Assembly (NCBI GenBank): GCA_017440525.1
Contig: JAFSHB010000138.1
Location: 1 to 37,368 of the forward strand
Direction of reading: 5' to 3'
DNA length: 37,368 nucleotides
Source: Oscillospiraceae bacterium
GTDB lineage: Bacteria > Bacillota > Clostridia > Oscillospirales > Oscillospiraceae
The stretch's first letter is position 1, and every line of letters starts with the position of its first letter. The position numbers and the translations under genes were made by a program. This document shows positions 16,389 to 23,415 of the stretch, one piece after another. Under the pieces are notes generated by a model that was given only the letters and a program-made list of their open reading frames with translations, had not been told where the DNA came from and ran no database searches.

Positions 16389-17384
16389 ATGCCGATCATC
16401 ACAGGCCGGGAGAATGTCCTGGCTGTTTATGAAAAAGCCGCCCGAAAGGGCTGGGTCATCCCGTGCTTCTGCTCGGAGAATCTGACGACCACCGAGGCTG
16501 TCCTCACTGCGGCCCAGACCTTTGCGGAGGAGATGGGACATGAGACTGTCCCTGTTATCCTCGCGATCACCAACCGGTACGACCACCGCAGTCAGTCGGT
16601 CAACTACACCTGTACCCGCAGGTGGGATATCGGACTGAAGCTGTTCCGCGAGAGCCTTGATATTCTGGCAGAGGCATTTCCAAGGGTGGAGATCCTGATC
16701 CATCTGGATCATACCCAGCATGACAGCGATGCAGAGCTGCTGGAGAGCGATCTGAGCAGATATTCCTCTGTGATGTATGATGCATCGAGCCTTCCATTGG
16801 AAGAGAACATCCGAAAGACTGCGGACTATGTCCGCCGCAAAGGCCATCAGCTGGTGGTGGAGGGCGCCTGCGATGAGATCGTGGATGCCACAGGCGAGGC
16901 TCGCTGTGCCATCACCGATGCCGATAAGTGTGCCGACTATATGGCCCGCACCGGTGTGGATATCGTGGTGGCGAACTTGGGCACAGAGCATCGTGCTTCC
17001 GGCAAGGATCTGCAGTATCATTCCGAGGCCGCCAAAGCCATCCGCGCAAAGATCGGCCCGAAGATCTGTCTGCACGGCACATCTTCTGTGACCAACGATC
17101 AGATCAGGAGGCTCTTTGACGACGGCATCTGCAAGGTCAATATCTGGACAGCGCTGGAGCGGGATGCCTCTCCCATGCTGACGGCGTTCATCGTCAAAAA
17201 TGCCGCCAGATGCGGCGGTTCGGACACAGAGACCGCGCTGATCGAAGCAGGATATCTCACACAGGACAGCCGCAGCGGCGCCAGCGCATCGCTGCAGCAT
17301 TTTACCACAACTGCAAGACAGCAGATCATTTTTGAAGAGATGGTGAAGATCGCCCGCAGCTATCTGGATCTGTGGTATGTCTAA
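16389..17384 (+). CDS. Class II (zinc) ketose-phosphate aldolase, GatY/KbaY/Fba-like
   Basis: 331 residues. Class II fructose-bisphosphate aldolase landmarks are in order: IPCFCSENLTTTEAVLTAA near the N-terminus, HLDH (H105, D107 catalytic, H108 zinc), SVMYDASSLPLEENIRKT, a second zinc histidine in GTEHR (H201), a third in LHGTSS (H229) and the CKVNIWTALERD strand (compare KVNVATEL in GatY/KbaY). The phosphate-binding GGSG of the family is GTSS here and GNVHG is GTEHR, so the substrate is probably not fructose or tagatose 1,6-bisphosphate. The start at 16389, one base after the kinase stop, uses AGGAAAGG inside the kinase end. It is the last gene of the operon. It presumably splits the ketose phosphate into dihydroxyacetone phosphate and an aldehyde. 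Confidence 0.88.
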   Translation: MPIITGRENVLAVYEKAARKGWVIPCFCSENLTTTEAVLTAAQTFAEEMGHETVPVILAITNRYDHRSQSVNYTCTRRWDIGLKLFRESLDILAEAFPRVEILIHLDHTQHDSDAELLESDLSRYSSVMYDASSLPLEENIRKTADYVRRKGHQLVVEGACDEIVDATGEARCAITDADKCADYMARTGVDIVVANLGTEHRASGKDLQYHSEAAKAIRAKIGPKICLHGTSSVTNDQIRRLFDDGICKVNIWTALERDASPMLTAFIVKNAARCGGSDTETALIEAGYLTQDSRSGASASLQHFTTTARQQIIFEEMVKIARSYLDLWYV

Positions 17385-17390
17385 AGCAAA

Positions 17391-17423
17391 AATGTGCGCA
17401 TGGAGCTTTTCCATGCGCACATT
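17391..17423. terminator. Bidirectional terminator between aldolase and divIVA-like gene
   Basis: A 13-bp perfect stem (AATGTGCGCATGG, 17391-17403, with 17411-17423) has a 7-nt loop, and the flanking AGCAAAA and TTTTGCT words extend the pairing. A T run follows on the minus strand (the A run at 17388-17392), so it best terminates the leftward gene but can serve both. Confidence 0.8.
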
Positions 17424-17434
17424 GCTCGTTTTGC

Positions 17435-17998
17435 TTATTCCTCAGTTTCGTTGGTGTCCATGCGGTCGAAGCGGTCGGTGGTCTCTTCGAACACCGAGTC
17501 CAGCTCTGACAGCGCTTCCTGCAGTCTCTGCAGGTTCATGCCCAGATCGTCGGACAGGCTCTTGATGTCCTGCCCCACCTGCTCGTAGCGGCCTGCGGTC
17601 TCTTCGATCAGATCGTCCAGATGGCGGCGGATCTTGGCGGCACGCTCTGTGGTGGCGCGCTCCAGTGCCTCTGCGCGGCGGTAGGCCTCCAGCTCCATGG
17701 AGCTGTAGTCCTCCTCGGGGGCGTCGGGCTCCATGGAAAGCGCCTCCTCCAGCATCTTCTGGGTCTCCTCCAGGGCGGCTCTGGTCTCAGCCAGCTCTGC
17801 CTCCAGCGCGCTGGATCTGCCCTCTTCCAGCTCCAGAGTGTGTCGGACGGAATTGAGCTGCTCCAGGAGCGCTTCGCGCTCCTCTTTGGCGCTGCGGAGC
17901 TCTTTCTGATGCTCGGCGCACAGGGCCTCGATATAGTTTGCCACATCAGAGCGGTTGAAGCCGCTCAGAGAACTGCGGAATTTGGAAAAATCATTCAT
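17435..17998 (-). CDS. DivIVA-domain coiled-coil protein
   Basis: 187 residues. The short N-terminal part (FSKFRSSLSGFNRSDVANYIEAL) matches the start of DivIVA/GpsB-like domains (F....GF.R.DV..Y). From about residue 28 to 85 the protein is a heptad-rich coiled coil (KEEREALLEQLNSVRHTLELEE and after). An acidic linker follows (about 88-103), then a second helical region with an AAKIRRHLDDLIEE core. There is no membrane segment. DivIVA proteins bind curved membrane or act as scaffolds for division and wall growth; which role holds here is unknown. The start at 17998 is set by TTGGAGGA upstream. It stands alone with its own promoter and terminator. Confidence 0.75.
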   Translation of the reverse strand: MNDFSKFRSSLSGFNRSDVANYIEALCAEHQKELRSAKEEREALLEQLNSVRHTLELEEGRSSALEAELAETRAALEETQKMLEEALSMEPDAPEEDYSSMELEAYRRAEALERATTERAAKIRRHLDDLIEETAGRYEQVGQDIKSLSDDLGMNLQRLQEALSELDSVFEETTDRFDRMDTNETEE

Positions 17999-18035
17999 GG
18001 GGATATCCTCCAATGAAAATGTGTCAGTTTTCCTC

Positions 18036-18064
18036 ATTTTAGCACAGGTATTTCGAAAAAACAA
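18036..18064 (-). promoter_or_regulatory. Promoter of the DivIVA-like gene
   Basis: Read leftward: TTGTTT (18064-18059), a 17-nt spacer, then TAAAAT (18041-18036) with TGC before it (extended -10). It lies 37 nt ahead of the start and abuts the tRNA promoter on the other strand. Confidence 0.55.
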
Positions 18065-18078
18065 GGTTCAGTTGACTC

Positions 18079-18107
18079 TTTACAAAAAACCGTTCCTTTG
18101 ATATAAT
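18079..18107 (+). promoter_or_regulatory. Promoter of tRNA-Arg
   Basis: TTTACA (18079-18084), a 17-nt spacer and a perfect TATAAT (18102-18107), ending 17 nt before the first tRNA base. Both hexamers and the spacing are near consensus, as expected for a stable RNA. Confidence 0.85.
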
Positions 18108-18124
18108 ATCTCGGCGATCCCTAT

Positions 18125-18201
18125 GCGCCCGTAGCTCAGCTGGATAGAGTGACAGACTCCGACTCTGTAGGTCGCACGTTCGAATCGTGTCGGGCGTACC
18201 A
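18125..18201 (+). tRNA. tRNA-Arg (anticodon CCG)
   Basis: A 77-nt cloverleaf with encoded CCA. The acceptor arms are GCGCCCG and CGGGCGT, giving a G1-U72 wobble. The D arm is GCTC/GAGT. The anticodon stem ACAGA/TCTGT encloses the loop CTCCGAC, so the anticodon is CCG, which reads the arginine codon CGG. The T arm is GCACG-TTCGAAT-CGTGT with a wobble at its first pair. The discriminator is A. It stands alone between a strong promoter and a terminator. Confidence 0.95.
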
Positions 18202-18207
18202 AGAAAA

Positions 18208-18236
18208 GCCATACCGCTTTTGCGGTGTGGCTTTTT
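18208..18236 (+). terminator. Terminator of tRNA-Arg
   Basis: A 10-bp stem with one G-U pair (18208-18217 with 18222-18231) has a TTTT loop and a T run (18232-18236). It begins 6 nt after the tRNA. Confidence 0.9.
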
Positions 18237-18255
18237 GATCGCCTTTGGCAATTTC

Positions 18256-18333
18256 GGAACGGGCAAGCCCGTTCCCTGCGGATGGGGAGGAAGTGCGACC
18301 GGTATCGTAGGGACGCCCCTCCCGGAGCGTCCG
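18256..18333. repeat. Palindromic intergenic repeats upstream of MATE gene
   Basis: A 20-bp palindrome (GGAACGGGC, AA, GCCCGTTCC; 18256-18275) is followed by GTAGGGACGC...GCGTCC (18307-18332). Both resemble the dispersed GTAGGG family. They fill most of the 154-nt gap between the tRNA terminator and the MATE gene. Confidence 0.6.
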
Positions 18334-18341
18334 CGTTTTAT

Positions 18342-18377
18342 TTGCTTTTTTGGGAAAGTGTGTTATCATGATATAGA
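18342..18377 (+). promoter_or_regulatory. Candidate promoter for MATE gene
   Basis: Two overlapping options exist: TTGCTT (18342-18347), 16 nt, TATCAT (18364-18369) with TGT before it; or TTGGGA (18350-18355), 16 nt, TATAGA (18372-18377). The first leaves a more sensible leader before the GAAGG site. Confidence 0.45.
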
Positions 18378-18390
18378 AAGAAGGTGCGGT

Positions 18391-19758
18391 ATGGAACAAG
18401 ACTTGAGAAAGCAGCGGATGCTCAACGATCCCATCCGCAAGGTGATCCCGGCCATGGCGATCCCTACGATCGTGGCTTTTTTGATCAACTCCATCTATTC
18501 TCTGGCTGATACTTATTTTGTCTCCGGGCTTGGTACCAATGCCACGGCGGCGGTGTCGGTCAATGCTTCGCTGGACCAGCTCATCATGATGTGCGGCTCC
18601 CTGCTGGCTGTGGGTGCCAACAGCTATATCGCGCGGCTCCTGGGCAAGGGACAGGATGAGAAAGCCAGCCGTGTGCTGTCTACTGCGTTTTTTCTTGCGC
18701 TCATCATCGGTACCGCATTGCTGATCGTCGGTTCTGTCTGGATGCTGCCCATGGTGCGTCTGCTGGGCGCGACGCCCACCTGTGAGCGATATTCGGTAGA
18801 GTATGCTACCTATGTGCTGCTGGCGGCACCGTTTATGGCATCCTCCTTCGTGCTCAACCAATGTCTGCGCTCCGAGGGCAGCGCCATGCTGTCCATGATC
18901 GGCATGGGCTTCGGCGGGATCCTCAACTGTGTGCTGGACCCCATCTTTATTTTCGGACTGGAGATGGGCGTGGCAGGAGCATCTTTGGCGACGGCGATCT
19001 CCAAGGTGGTGAGCTTTGCCATTTTGGTGTTCCCCTATATCACGAAGCGCAGTCTCTTGCGGCTGTCCATCAAGAACTTCCGCCCCTCCCGGGATATCAT
19101 GAAGGAGATCGTCACGGTCGGCGCATCGTCGATGTTCCGCTCCGGTCTTGCGGTGGCGGCAGGCATCCTCCTCAACGATATGGCAGGCAATATCTCCGAC
19201 TCTGTGCTGGCGGGCATCGGTGTGTCCACCAAGATCATGATGTTCCCCTTCAGTATCATCCTCGGCTTCGGTACGGGATTCCAGCCTGTGGCGGGCTTCA
19301 ACTGGGGCGCGGAGCGGTATGACCGTGTGCGGGAGAGCTATCGGTTCTCCTCTGTGGTTGCCCTCGCAGGCGCGGTGGTCATGGCGGCGGTCCTTGCCAT
19401 TTTCGCAGATCCCATCATCGTGGCCTTTGCCGGAGCCGATCCCGAGATGCGGCAGATCGGCGGCCTGTGCATCATCCTGCAATGCATCTCTCTTCCGGTC
19501 CATGCATGGGTGGCGGTGGTCAATATGTACTGCAACGGCCTTGGCAATGCTGCAGGCGCGTTTTTGCTGGCAACAGCCCGACAGGGCACCTGCTTCATCC
19601 CGATCCTGTTCCCCATGGCTTCCATGTTCGGGGCTTACGGGATCGCCTCCGTGCAGGCTGTGGCCGATGTGCTGACGCTGCTCCTTGCCATCCCCATCGC
19701 GGTCTATATGGCAAAGAAAGTCGCGAACGCGGAAAAGAACAAAGGCATCCTCCTGTGA
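18391..19758 (+). CDS. MATE family efflux transporter
   Basis: 455 residues, with about 12 membrane segments in two related halves. The N-terminal pattern MLNDPIRKVIPAMAIPTIVAFLINSIYSLADTYFVSGLG, the mid-loop NQCLRSEGSAMLSMIGMGFGGILNCVLDPIFIFGLEMGVAGASLATAIS and the second-half GIGVSTKIMMFPFSIILGFGTGFQPVAGFNWGA are diagnostic of MATE/NorM/DinF proteins. They export drugs or metabolites with Na+ or H+. The start at 18391 has AAGAAGG 7 nt upstream; the longer frame reads back into the tRNA and is not coding. No regulator is adjacent on this strand; substrate unknown. The stop lies inside its own terminator hairpin. Confidence 0.95.
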   Translation: MEQDLRKQRMLNDPIRKVIPAMAIPTIVAFLINSIYSLADTYFVSGLGTNATAAVSVNASLDQLIMMCGSLLAVGANSYIARLLGKGQDEKASRVLSTAFFLALIIGTALLIVGSVWMLPMVRLLGATPTCERYSVEYATYVLLAAPFMASSFVLNQCLRSEGSAMLSMIGMGFGGILNCVLDPIFIFGLEMGVAGASLATAISKVVSFAILVFPYITKRSLLRLSIKNFRPSRDIMKEIVTVGASSMFRSGLAVAAGILLNDMAGNISDSVLAGIGVSTKIMMFPFSIILGFGTGFQPVAGFNWGAERYDRVRESYRFSSVVALAGAVVMAAVLAIFADPIIVAFAGADPEMRQIGGLCIILQCISLPVHAWVAVVNMYCNGLGNAAGAFLLATARQGTCFIPILFPMASMFGAYGIASVQAVADVLTLLLAIPIAVYMAKKVANAEKNKGILL

Positions 19759-19772
19759 GGATGCCTTTGTCT
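19741..19772 (+). terminator. Terminator overlapping the MATE gene end
   Basis: A 12-bp perfect stem (AAAGGCATCCTC, 19741-19752, with 19757-19768) has a CTGT loop that runs into the stop codon. A weak T-rich tail follows (TTTGTCTT). Confidence 0.8.
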
Positions 19773-19778
19773 TACGAA

Positions 19779-19879
19779 TGAATAATGAATGATGAATGAT
19801 CGAGGGGTCGGCAGAGCCGACGACCGGAATAAAATAAGATCGTCGCGGAGCGGACACCTTCATTGGCAATTATCAATTA
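19779..19879. repeat. AT-stutter and GC-palindrome intergenic repeats
   Basis: The spacer holds a stutter of AATGAT words (about 19779-19800), a hairpin GTCGGC-AGA-GCCGAC (19807-19821), the word GGACACC shared with the hairpin at 25804, and three overlapping ATCAATT/CAATTATC words (about 19866-19887) that run into the end of the leftward AraC gene. It looks like nested intergenic repeats; no gene is seen. Confidence 0.5.
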
Positions 19880-20701
19880 TCAATTGTCGATCGCTCTGAG
19901 GTCGCCTTTGCTCTTTTCGCGGAACTCCGTGGGGGTGCAGCCGTATTCGCGCTTGAACTGCTTGCAGAAATTATTGATATCGGAAAAGCCGCAGGCATCG
20001 GCGATCTGATTGATGGGCGTTTCGGTATCGTGGATCGAGATCGCTGCATGCTTGAGCCGCAGGAGGGTCAGATACTGCTTGGGGCTGTAGCCGGTCAGCT
20101 CTTTGAACTGGTGGGAGAGGTAGTGCGGAGAGATATAGTAGCTCCTGCAGATATCTGCGATCCGAAGGGGCTCTGCAAAATGACGGTCCAGATGCTTCTG
20201 CACGGCCAGGATCCGTCCGCGGCAGGTCTGCTCCTGCAATTGGGGGAAGCGCCCGCGGACATGGATCAGGAGCTCCGTGATATAGCAGGCCGCCAGTTGG
20301 TCGGCGTAGGGGATATCGCAGGGGCAGTCTACGATGCGGCGGAAGATATCCAGCACGGTATCCCGGATCTCGGAGACATCGAGACAGTGGGAGAAGGTGT
20401 CGGTGTGGTTCTTCAAAAGATTCAAAAGCTCCGGATCCTGGATGCACATATCCGTCACCGGAACATGGAGGGTGACACAGTAACGGGCATAGGTGTCGCT
20501 GCAGGGGCTCAGGGAATGCTTTTCCAGATTGGCCAGCAAGATCAATGTGTTTGGTCCTGCGGTATAGTGCTTTTGGCCCACCTGCAGTTCTACCGCGCCA
20601 TCCTCCACGAAGAGGATCTCATATTCATTGTGATGATGGAAATCGTTTCGGACTTTCCCCACCGAACGGACGGCGGAGGAGATCATCGTGCTGTCCTGCA
20701 T
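19880..20701 (-). CDS. AraC-family regulator with cupin-type sensor
   Basis: 273 residues. The N-terminal ~150 residues contain the cupin-like sugar-binding pattern (FHHHNEYEILFVEDGAVELQVGQ and AGPNTLILLANLEKHSL). The C-terminal ~100 residues form the AraC double helix-turn-helix (RIADICRSYYISPHYLSHQF, then INQIADACGFSDINNFCKQFK with the family YGCTPTEFR ending). The inner ATG at 20701 is chosen because AAAGAGG stands 6 nt away; a TTG six codons earlier lies before that site. It diverges from the substrate-binding protein and permease genes and most likely activates them when the imported sugar is present. Its last codons fall in an AT-rich intergenic repeat. Confidence 0.93.
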   Translation of the reverse strand: MQDSTMISSAVRSVGKVRNDFHHHNEYEILFVEDGAVELQVGQKHYTAGPNTLILLANLEKHSLSPCSDTYARYCVTLHVPVTDMCIQDPELLNLLKNHTDTFSHCLDVSEIRDTVLDIFRRIVDCPCDIPYADQLAACYITELLIHVRGRFPQLQEQTCRGRILAVQKHLDRHFAEPLRIADICRSYYISPHYLSHQFKELTGYSPKQYLTLLRLKHAAISIHDTETPINQIADACGFSDINNFCKQFKREYGCTPTEFREKSKGDLRAIDN

Positions 20702-20733
20702 ACCATACCTCTTTTCCAAAAGGAGTCAATATT

Positions 20734-20762
20734 ATTATATAGGAAACAGCGTGCTGTGTCCA
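20734..20762 (-). promoter_or_regulatory. Promoter of the cupin-AraC gene
   Basis: Read leftward: TGGACA (20762-20757), a 17-nt spacer and TATAAT (20739-20734), one mismatch from consensus overall. It lies 32 nt ahead of the start. Confidence 0.75.
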
Positions 20763-20820
20763 GCTTGGGGGCGGAAACTTTGGCTGAAATGACTAGATCG
20801 GCGCGTGTGCGATCGTGCAA

Positions 20821-20871
20821 TTGACCGAAAAAAATAAAAATACATGGTAGAATGAGAGGTTGATCGAAAAA
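20821..20871. promoter_or_regulatory. Candidate AraC operator: paired TTGAYCGAAAAA repeats
   Basis: TTGACCGAAAAA (20821-20832) and TTGATCGAAAAA (20860-20871) are direct repeats 39 bp apart, the second ending 5 nt before the -35 of the substrate-binding gene. Orientation and placement fit AraC activation. No footprint evidence is available. Confidence 0.5.
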
Positions 20872-20875
20872 TAGA

Positions 20876-20904
20876 TGGAAATTATGTGGACCGTATGCTA
20901 TAAT
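20876..20904 (+). promoter_or_regulatory. Promoter of the sugar-binding lipoprotein gene
   Basis: TGGAAA (20876-20881), a 17-nt spacer and a perfect TATAAT (20899-20904) with TGC before it. The weak -35 beside the repeat pair suggests an activator-dependent promoter. Confidence 0.7.
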
Positions 20905-20951
20905 TGATGAGCCTATGGCAATATTTTCAAAACAAGAAAGGAAAAAACAAC

Positions 20952-22196
20952 ATGAAGAAGTACATTGCTCTGCTCCTGTGCCTTCTGATGGTCGTTTCCT
21001 GCTTCGTCGGCTGCGGCAAGAAGGAAGACGAGACTGTCGATCTGGTCGTCTGGACCAGCTACGAAGAGGGCACCCCCACCTACGATGTCGCCAATGAGTA
21101 CATCGCAAAGTTCGAAAAAGAAAAGGGTGTCAACCTGGAAGTCGTCCACTACGGCCGCGATCTGGGCACCATCCTGGGCACCGCTCTGGAAGCCGGTGAG
21201 CGCGTCGATGTGTTCCTGCTGGGCTCTCAGCAGCAGCTGGCTGCCAATGTGGAATACACCATGGACATCACCGACTACATCACCGGTTCCGACATGCTGG
21301 ATCGTGCATACCCCATCCACATGCAGACCATCGAGACCTACGGCGAAGATGAGGGCCGCTATCATGCTATCCCCACCATCTCCTCCTTCAACTCCTTCTG
21401 GTACAACAAGGCTGCCTTCGAGGATGCCGGCATCACCGAGACCCCTGAGACCATCGAAGAGTTCGAGGCTGTCTGTGACGCTCTGGTCGCTGCAGGCTAC
21501 GCCCCCATGGCTCTGGACGGCGGCTACGCTCTGTCCACCTTCGCACCTCTCGCTGAGCGCTACTGCGGTCAGGAAGCGATCTCCGATATGGCCTTCAACG
21601 GCGGCTTCGCCGAGCACGAAGGCTTCGTGAAGGCCTGCCAGAAGATCATCGACTGGAAGGCTGCCGGCTACTACGATCCCTCCTCTCCCTGTGAGTGGCC
21701 CGCTTCTCAGAACAAGATCGGTCTGACCGGCGAGAATGTCATGGTCTACACCGGCGCATGGCTGCCCGGCGAGATCGAGAAGATGACCGGCGCTGAGCTG
21801 GAATGGGGCTGCTTCAAGTTCCCCTATGATCCCGAAGGCCCCGGCACCTACTCTACCTCTGTTTCCTGCTCCTGCAACTGCATCAATGTCAATTGCGAGA
21901 ATCCCGATCTGGCTTGGGAGTACCTGTACTATATGTGCACCGGCGAGGCTGACAAGGCCATCACCGACACCGACGGCTACCTGATCAACGACCGCACCAT
22001 GGAGCCCGCTCCTACTTTCGTCGAGGCAAAGGCACTGCTGGAGAACACCACCGAAGTCATGGACTACTCCGCTGGTCTGCATGCCAATGCTGACATCAAG
22101 ACCTCTATGACCGAAACTGTCGTGAACCTGTATGCAGGTGTCTACGCCACCGGCGAGGAAGCTGCTGCTGCGTTCGACGCTGTCGTCGGCAAATAA
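20952..22196 (+). CDS. Sugar ABC transporter substrate-binding lipoprotein
   Basis: 414 residues. A lipoprotein signal (MKKYIALLLCLLMVVSCFVGC; lipid-modified Cys at residue 21) is followed by a family 1 extracellular solute-binding protein: DLVVWTSYEEGTPTYDVANEYIAKFEKE, then the hinge and pocket region YHAIPTISSFNSFWYNKAAFEDAGI, ETPETIEEFEAVCDAL, and the second lobe with MVYTGAWLPGEIEKMTG. It captures an oligosaccharide or sugar outside the membrane and delivers it to the two permeases encoded downstream. AAGAAAGG precedes the ATG. Codon choice is strongly biased (GGC, CTG, ATC), as in highly expressed genes. A terminator separates it from the permeases, as expected if it is made in excess. 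Confidence 0.95.
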   Translation: MKKYIALLLCLLMVVSCFVGCGKKEDETVDLVVWTSYEEGTPTYDVANEYIAKFEKEKGVNLEVVHYGRDLGTILGTALEAGERVDVFLLGSQQQLAANVEYTMDITDYITGSDMLDRAYPIHMQTIETYGEDEGRYHAIPTISSFNSFWYNKAAFEDAGITETPETIEEFEAVCDALVAAGYAPMALDGGYALSTFAPLAERYCGQEAISDMAFNGGFAEHEGFVKACQKIIDWKAAGYYDPSSPCEWPASQNKIGLTGENVMVYTGAWLPGEIEKMTGAELEWGCFKFPYDPEGPGTYSTSVSCSCNCINVNCENPDLAWEYLYYMCTGEADKAITDTDGYLINDRTMEPAPTFVEAKALLENTTEVMDYSAGLHANADIKTSMTETVVNLYAGVYATGEEAAAAFDAVVGK

Positions 22197-22205
22197 GATG
22201 AACAC

Positions 22206-22239
22206 AAAAAAGACCTGCCTCCCCGGGCAGGTCTTTTTT
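22206..22239 (+). terminator. Terminator/attenuator after the substrate-binding gene
   Basis: A 14-bp stem (22206-22219 with 22226-22239) has a GC-rich core and a closing run of six T. It stands between the binding protein and the permeases, so it likely sets a higher level for the former. Confidence 0.92.
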
Positions 22240-22429
22240 ACTGCCGTGCCCGGCGGTGCTTCACAGAAAAACGAAAAGGAAGCCACACAAAACCACGATT
22301 TTCCACTTTCGACAAAAACAAAAGCGTGGATTTGTGCAGTACGCACAAGGCGTACAAAATACTCATAAAAAAATGAGACCTTTTTACATATAATTTAGCA
22401 AAATTGGAATAGCCAAAATGGAAAACTTG

Positions 22430-22438
22430 TGCTATCAT
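22430..22438 (+). promoter_or_regulatory. Candidate extended -10 ahead of the permeases
   Basis: TGCTATCAT lies 51 nt before the first permease in a 250-nt AT-rich gap. No -35 at 17 nt is convincing (TTGGAA at 22404 is 23 nt away). The remaining part of the gap (22240-22429) holds no recognisable gene. Confidence 0.4.
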
Positions 22439-22489
22439 AGTTATACTTGTTAAGAAACTGGTAAAACCATCACTGGAAAGGACGAAGTA

Positions 22490-23398
22490 ATGACTACAAA
22501 AAACAACAAACTTTTCATTACGGGGTTCATCATGCCTTGCATCATCGTGCTGCTGCTGGTCTACATCTACCCCGTTCTGAGAACCATCACCATGAGCTTC
22601 TTCCACATGAACGGCGTCACCAAGCCTATCAGCGCATGGACCTGGGGCGGCCTGGATAACTACAAGCGACTGTTCCAGAGCCCCGACTTCCTGAAGTCTC
22701 TGTGGAACAGCTTCAAGTATCTGACCGTTGGCGGCGTCATCACTGTGGCACTGTCCATCCTTCTGGGCGTGTTCCTGTCCGGCAAGGCCGATATGCCCGG
22801 CAGACACTTCTACCGTACCATCATCTACATGCCCAACATGCTCTCCGCCATCGCCATCGGTAATGCGTTCACCTACTATGTCTTCCAGGAAGATTTCGGT
22901 CTGCTGACCTCCATCTGGAAGTGGTTCGGCGCAGAGCCCATCGCCTGGATGACCGGCGGCAACAAGTTCAATGCCATGCTGTTCGCCGTTATCTTCTGCG
23001 GTGTCGGCTACTACATGCTGCTGATGATCTCCGGCATCGAGTCCATCCCCGATGACCTCTACGAGGCCGCTGTGCTGGACGGCGCAGGTCCTTTCCAGAA
23101 GTTCTGGAACATCACCCTGCCCCTGATGAAGGGCACCATCCGCACCATCGTGACCTTCTGGTCCATCGGTGCCATGCAGTCCTTTGCATGGAACCAAGCA
23201 TTCTCCCCTCTGGGCGCAGAAAGCTCCACCATCTCTCCTATCGTCTACATGTATGAGATCTTGTTCGGCTCAGCTCTGTCGCAGATCGAGCCTGATGCAG
23301 GTCTCGGTGCCGCTGTCGGTATCGTGACTGCTCTGATGGTGCAGATCATCTACACCATCTGCAACAAGGCTCTGGCCAGCGACGATCTGGAATTCTAA
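22490..23398 (+). CDS. Sugar ABC transporter permease, MalF/UgpA type
   Basis: 302 residues with six membrane segments, the first at about residues 9-29 (FITGFIMPCIIVLLLVYIYP). A MalF-like loop (FFHMNGVTKPISAWTWGGLDNYKRLFQSPDF) precedes the transmembrane domain. The cytoplasmic EAA loop that docks the ATPase is clear: DLYEAAVLDGAGPFQKFWNI then TLPLMKG (about residues 188-212). It forms the channel with the next gene product. AAAGGACG precedes the ATG. Like its partner it has no ATPase gene beside it, so a shared MsmK-type ATPase is probable. Confidence 0.95.
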   Translation: MTTKNNKLFITGFIMPCIIVLLLVYIYPVLRTITMSFFHMNGVTKPISAWTWGGLDNYKRLFQSPDFLKSLWNSFKYLTVGGVITVALSILLGVFLSGKADMPGRHFYRTIIYMPNMLSAIAIGNAFTYYVFQEDFGLLTSIWKWFGAEPIAWMTGGNKFNAMLFAVIFCGVGYYMLLMISGIESIPDDLYEAAVLDGAGPFQKFWNITLPLMKGTIRTIVTFWSIGAMQSFAWNQAFSPLGAESSTISPIVYMYEILFGSALSQIEPDAGLGAAVGIVTALMVQIIYTICNKALASDDLEF

Positions 23399-23415
23399 GA
23401 AAGGAGTACATGGAT

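Noticed and set aside
18039..19869. Minus-strand frames containing TIRTCDLQSRSLSLYPAELR and RHDSNVRPTESESVTLSS
   Set aside because: These are the familiar false peptides made by reading the tRNA gene antisense; the region is tRNA-Arg(CCG) and its flanks.
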